The position numbers and the translations under genes are program-made. From positions 1 to 33,365 of the forward strand of contig CAMEZO010000008.1 in assembly GCA_945947905.1 (NCBI GenBank): DNA of 33,365 nucleotides, written 5' to 3'. Shown piece after piece: positions 30,839 to 33,365 of the stretch (its first letter is position 1; every line of letters starts with the position of its first letter). The notes under the pieces were generated by a model. That model made no database searches and was not told the DNA's origin. It worked only from the letters and a program-made list of their open reading frames with translations. Source of the stretch: an uncultured bacterium (GTDB lineage: Bacteria; Verrucomicrobiota; Verrucomicrobiia; Verrucomicrobiales; Akkermansiaceae).

Positions 30839-30919
30839 GAGTGGGAGAAATCGTCCGTGTTATAAAGATTACGACTGTCTGTCCGAGGTGGTCTCTATTT
30901 ACATTATCGTTCGAATAAT

Positions 30920-31978
30920 ATGACCTATGATTTAACAGTGGTAACAGTCTGCCGTAATGCCCTGCTTACATTGAAGAAGACCCTTGATTCTGTCTTTGAG
31001 CAAAAAAGGCGGGCGGGTATCAGTATTGAGCATCTTATTATTGACGGGGCTTCCACGGATGGTACTCCTGACTATCTTCAGGAGCTGTTGGAACAGGGTA
31101 AAATTGAGCGATACGTCTCGGAACCGGATCGGGGTATCTATGATGCCATGAATAAGGGTATGAGATTGGCGCGGGGGACGGTTCTTACCTTCCTGAATGC
31201 TGACGATTCATACACGGAAGAGGACCTTTCTCAGTGTGTACTTCCCATCGTCAGAGGAGCAACGGATTGTGTGGCTGGAGATTGCGCGTCTTGGAAGGAC
31301 GGAAAAAGGCATGCATGCTGGCCGGCAGAGCCTGATTTAGCCTATCTTCGTATTCCCCTGCCGCATCCGGCTCTTTTTATCAGAACGACTCTATATCGCA
31401 GTCTCGGGGGCTTTGATGCCGAGCATTTTCGTTGTGCAGCAGACACGGATCTTATGTGTGCACTGATGAAGAGAGGGATGACCCCCTTGCTTCTGCGGAA
31501 GGAAATCACCAATTTTGACAGCGGAGGTTTTTCCGATTCCGACCATTGTGAGACCAAATTTCTCGATGAACATGTCGAGATTATGCGGAGGAATTGGGAT
31601 GCTCTCTCTGCACGTTCAGCAAGTGATCCTAATTATGCATCCCTTGTTACGGTGTATCTACTAAACCGTTCGGCCGAATTAGATGGCTGGGCAGGTCGAT
31701 ACGGCAGGGAACCCATGCCTACGGCCTCGATTTTGAAAGATATGTGTGTGGAGCACAGGAAAAGGGATCCGCATGCCGAGAAGGGGCTGTGTTGGACGGC
31801 TGAAGTCTACCTACCGGAAATCATAAGACGCCATAAGGTAGGATTTCTGATGCGGCAGAAGATGGACTTTATTAGGATGTTGTATAATCTCCCTCCCACA
31901 TCGCCCTATGTTAACCTTGGCTATCATCAAACAAAGAGAAAATGGCTCAAAACGAGGCTAGTATCTCTGTTTTCGTAA
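30920..31978 (+). CDS. Glycosyltransferase family 2
   Basis: MTYDLTVVTVCRNALLTLKKTLDSVFEQ..., LIIDGASTDGTPDYL, EPDRGIYDAMNKGMRLARGTVLTFLNADD. Confidence 0.92.
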   Translation: MTYDLTVVTVCRNALLTLKKTLDSVFEQKRRAGISIEHLIIDGASTDGTPDYLQELLEQGKIERYVSEPDRGIYDAMNKGMRLARGTVLTFLNADDSYTEEDLSQCVLPIVRGATDCVAGDCASWKDGKRHACWPAEPDLAYLRIPLPHPALFIRTTLYRSLGGFDAEHFRCAADTDLMCALMKRGMTPLLLRKEITNFDSGGFSDSDHCETKFLDEHVEIMRRNWDALSARSASDPNYASLVTVYLLNRSAELDGWAGRYGREPMPTASILKDMCVEHRKRDPHAEKGLCWTAEVYLPEIIRRHKVGFLMRQKMDFIRMLYNLPPTSPYVNLGYHQTKRKWLKTRLVSLFS

Positions 31979-32066
31979 TTTCGAACAGAACGTTCGACCG
32001 AATGATCAGTAGCTATTTTGCTATGGATGCCTCTCTGTGCCTAAGACGTTTTCTAGCCAGTTGCTT

Positions 32067-33365
32067 TTAGTTCGCGGAACGGGGTTCCTCTTCGGTGTCG
32101 AACACGGTGTCGAACAATCGGTGGAAAATCTCTTCGGATAGAACACGGGAGGCATGCCCGGTAAGATGGTGATCATCTGAATAATAAAAGAATCCATCTA
32201 TAACAGCAGGATATTTGCCTCCTCGCATGCAAAGATGATTAACATCGATCAATCTTGCATATCCTTTTGAGCAGATGTCTCTGAAAAGTGCGTCTGTTCG
32301 CTTGTGTTCTATGGCAAACTCTTCTTCTGAAACAAAGCGAAGGGGGGCCTTGGATCGCAGAATTGCATATCGAAATGCCTCATCAAGAGGGGATATGCCT
32401 TCCAGTTCGTGAAAATCGGGAGTGTCGCGAATTAGTATGACTACTCGGTTCAATTCGGTTACGCGTCTGCAGAAATCTGTGAGCCCATTCGTAAGGAGTT
32501 TATCTAACTCCTCTCTTGTTTGCAGTTCGCCATTCCAATTCCATCCTGCACGATAGTCATGAAAAATGCGACGATTCCAGTGCATGGATAAGAATACATA
32601 CCTAACAGTCTCGTTTCTTTTTAGCCAATTCATGAATTCATTGGCGTACTGTTCGTTCCAGTTAATGTCTCCTCCATCATCAAAGGATACAGCATAATTC
32701 CAGAAGGGTGCCACAGAATTTCCGAGCCCGATGCCCTTCATTCTCCGTTTGTCAGCGGCTATGTTGAAGCCGTAGTGATAATGGTGAGCATGACTGTCGC
32801 CGAGAATGATAAAGGAATACGCTGGTGCCTCAGAAGAACCGAGATGGAAAAAGCCCTTTGAGAAAGAAGGAACATTCCTCTCTATATTGTATATACGAAC
32901 AGTGGGACGGGAGGCGGTGGGGGTTGATGAGATGTGTCGAGCAGTATCAGGGAGAGTAATGAACTGTATTTTTGAAGCGATTGACGGTGCGCTTGCGGTG
33001 CAAAAGAATAAGAAAGAGATAACAGCAAGGACGGAGGAAATCCCGGATTTCCAAGAGAATGCTCTGGTTTCTACATATCTCCATAATAAGTAACTGAGAA
33101 GGAATGCCGTTGTTACCATTACGCATTCAGAGAGAAACGAGGTGTTGTCCATGCATAGGTATTTTCCGATGCAAAAGACAGGCCAATGAACGAGATAGAT
33201 CGAGTATGAACAGGTCCCAAGAATTTGCAAAGGCCTTGAATTGAGTATCAATGAGCACGGAAAAGTGTCTCCGCAGACAACAAGTAGTATACAGCTTAGT
33301 GCCATAAACTTGATAGGGGATGATCCGAAGGAGAAATGAAATAATAAAGCTGAGAATATAGCAAG
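32067..33365 (-). CDS. OafA-type acyltransferase 3 with C-terminal SGNH domain (5' end outside window)
   Basis: ILGTCSYSIYLVHWPVFCIGKYL; SGNH motifs ILGDSHAHHY and SDDHHLT. The frame stays open from 33305 to the window edge (LAIFSALLFHFSFGSSPIKFM...), so the gene is truncated. Confidence 0.85.
   Translation of the reverse strand, partial: LAIFSALLFHFSFGSSPIKFMALSCILLVVCGDTFPCSLILNSRPLQILGTCSYSIYLVHWPVFCIGKYLCMDNTSFLSECVMVTTAFLLSYLLWRYVETRAFSWKSGISSVLAVISFLFFCTASAPSIASKIQFITLPDTARHISSTPTASRPTVRIYNIERNVPSFSKGFFHLGSSEAPAYSFIILGDSHAHHYHYGFNIAADKRRMKGIGLGNSVAPFWNYAVSFDDGGDINWNEQYANEFMNWLKRNETVRYVFLSMHWNRRIFHDYRAGWNWNGELQTREELDKLLTNGLTDFCRRVTELNRVVILIRDTPDFHELEGISPLDEAFRYAILRSKAPLRFVSEEEFAIEHKRTDALFRDICSKGYARLIDVNHLCMRGGKYPAVIDGFFYYSDDHHLTGHASRVLSEEIFHRLFDTVFDTEEEPRSAN

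Noticed and set aside
31982-31996. CGAACAGAACGTTCG as a LexA/SOS box
   Set aside because: Half-sites match the Gram-positive SOS box, but the spacer is 5 nt instead of 4, and it sits between two convergent gene ends.

Overview
This 33.4 kb, mostly GC-rich window looks like the chromosome of an Akkermansia-like verrucomicrobium; that taxonomic reading is inferred from gene style and a PEP-CTERM protein, not tested. Housekeeping content: dnaK-groES-groEL, leuB, fhs, fmt, tsaE, rplU-rpmA, guaA, obgE, an Hsp33-type chaperone, a LolC/E-type permease and an SRP (4.5S) RNA gene absent from the ORF track. Main observations: (1) a 1018-aa secreted protein that joins an IdeS/Mac-like cysteine protease domain, with Cys, His and Asp-x-Asp motifs all present, to a GGG/xxNN beta-helix passenger and a C-terminal PEP-CTERM anchor; (2) an exact-consensus sigma-54 -24/-12 promoter in front of dnaK, with three 17-bp palindromic sites at about -87, -108 and -132; (3) sigma-70-like promoters placed 4-12 nt before the start codons of at least eleven genes, implying widespread leaderless transcripts; (4) a repeat field downstream of groEL with a perfect 29-bp inverted repeat and degenerate ~95-bp modules; (5) a degenerate acyltransferase/AMP-binding fusion beside a Ser/Thr kinase; (6) a lone N-terminal IS5/DUF772-like transposase domain with its own promoter; (7) a lower-GC surface-polysaccharide segment starting after obgE and running off the right edge. 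No CRISPR array, tRNA, rRNA or intact mobile element was seen.
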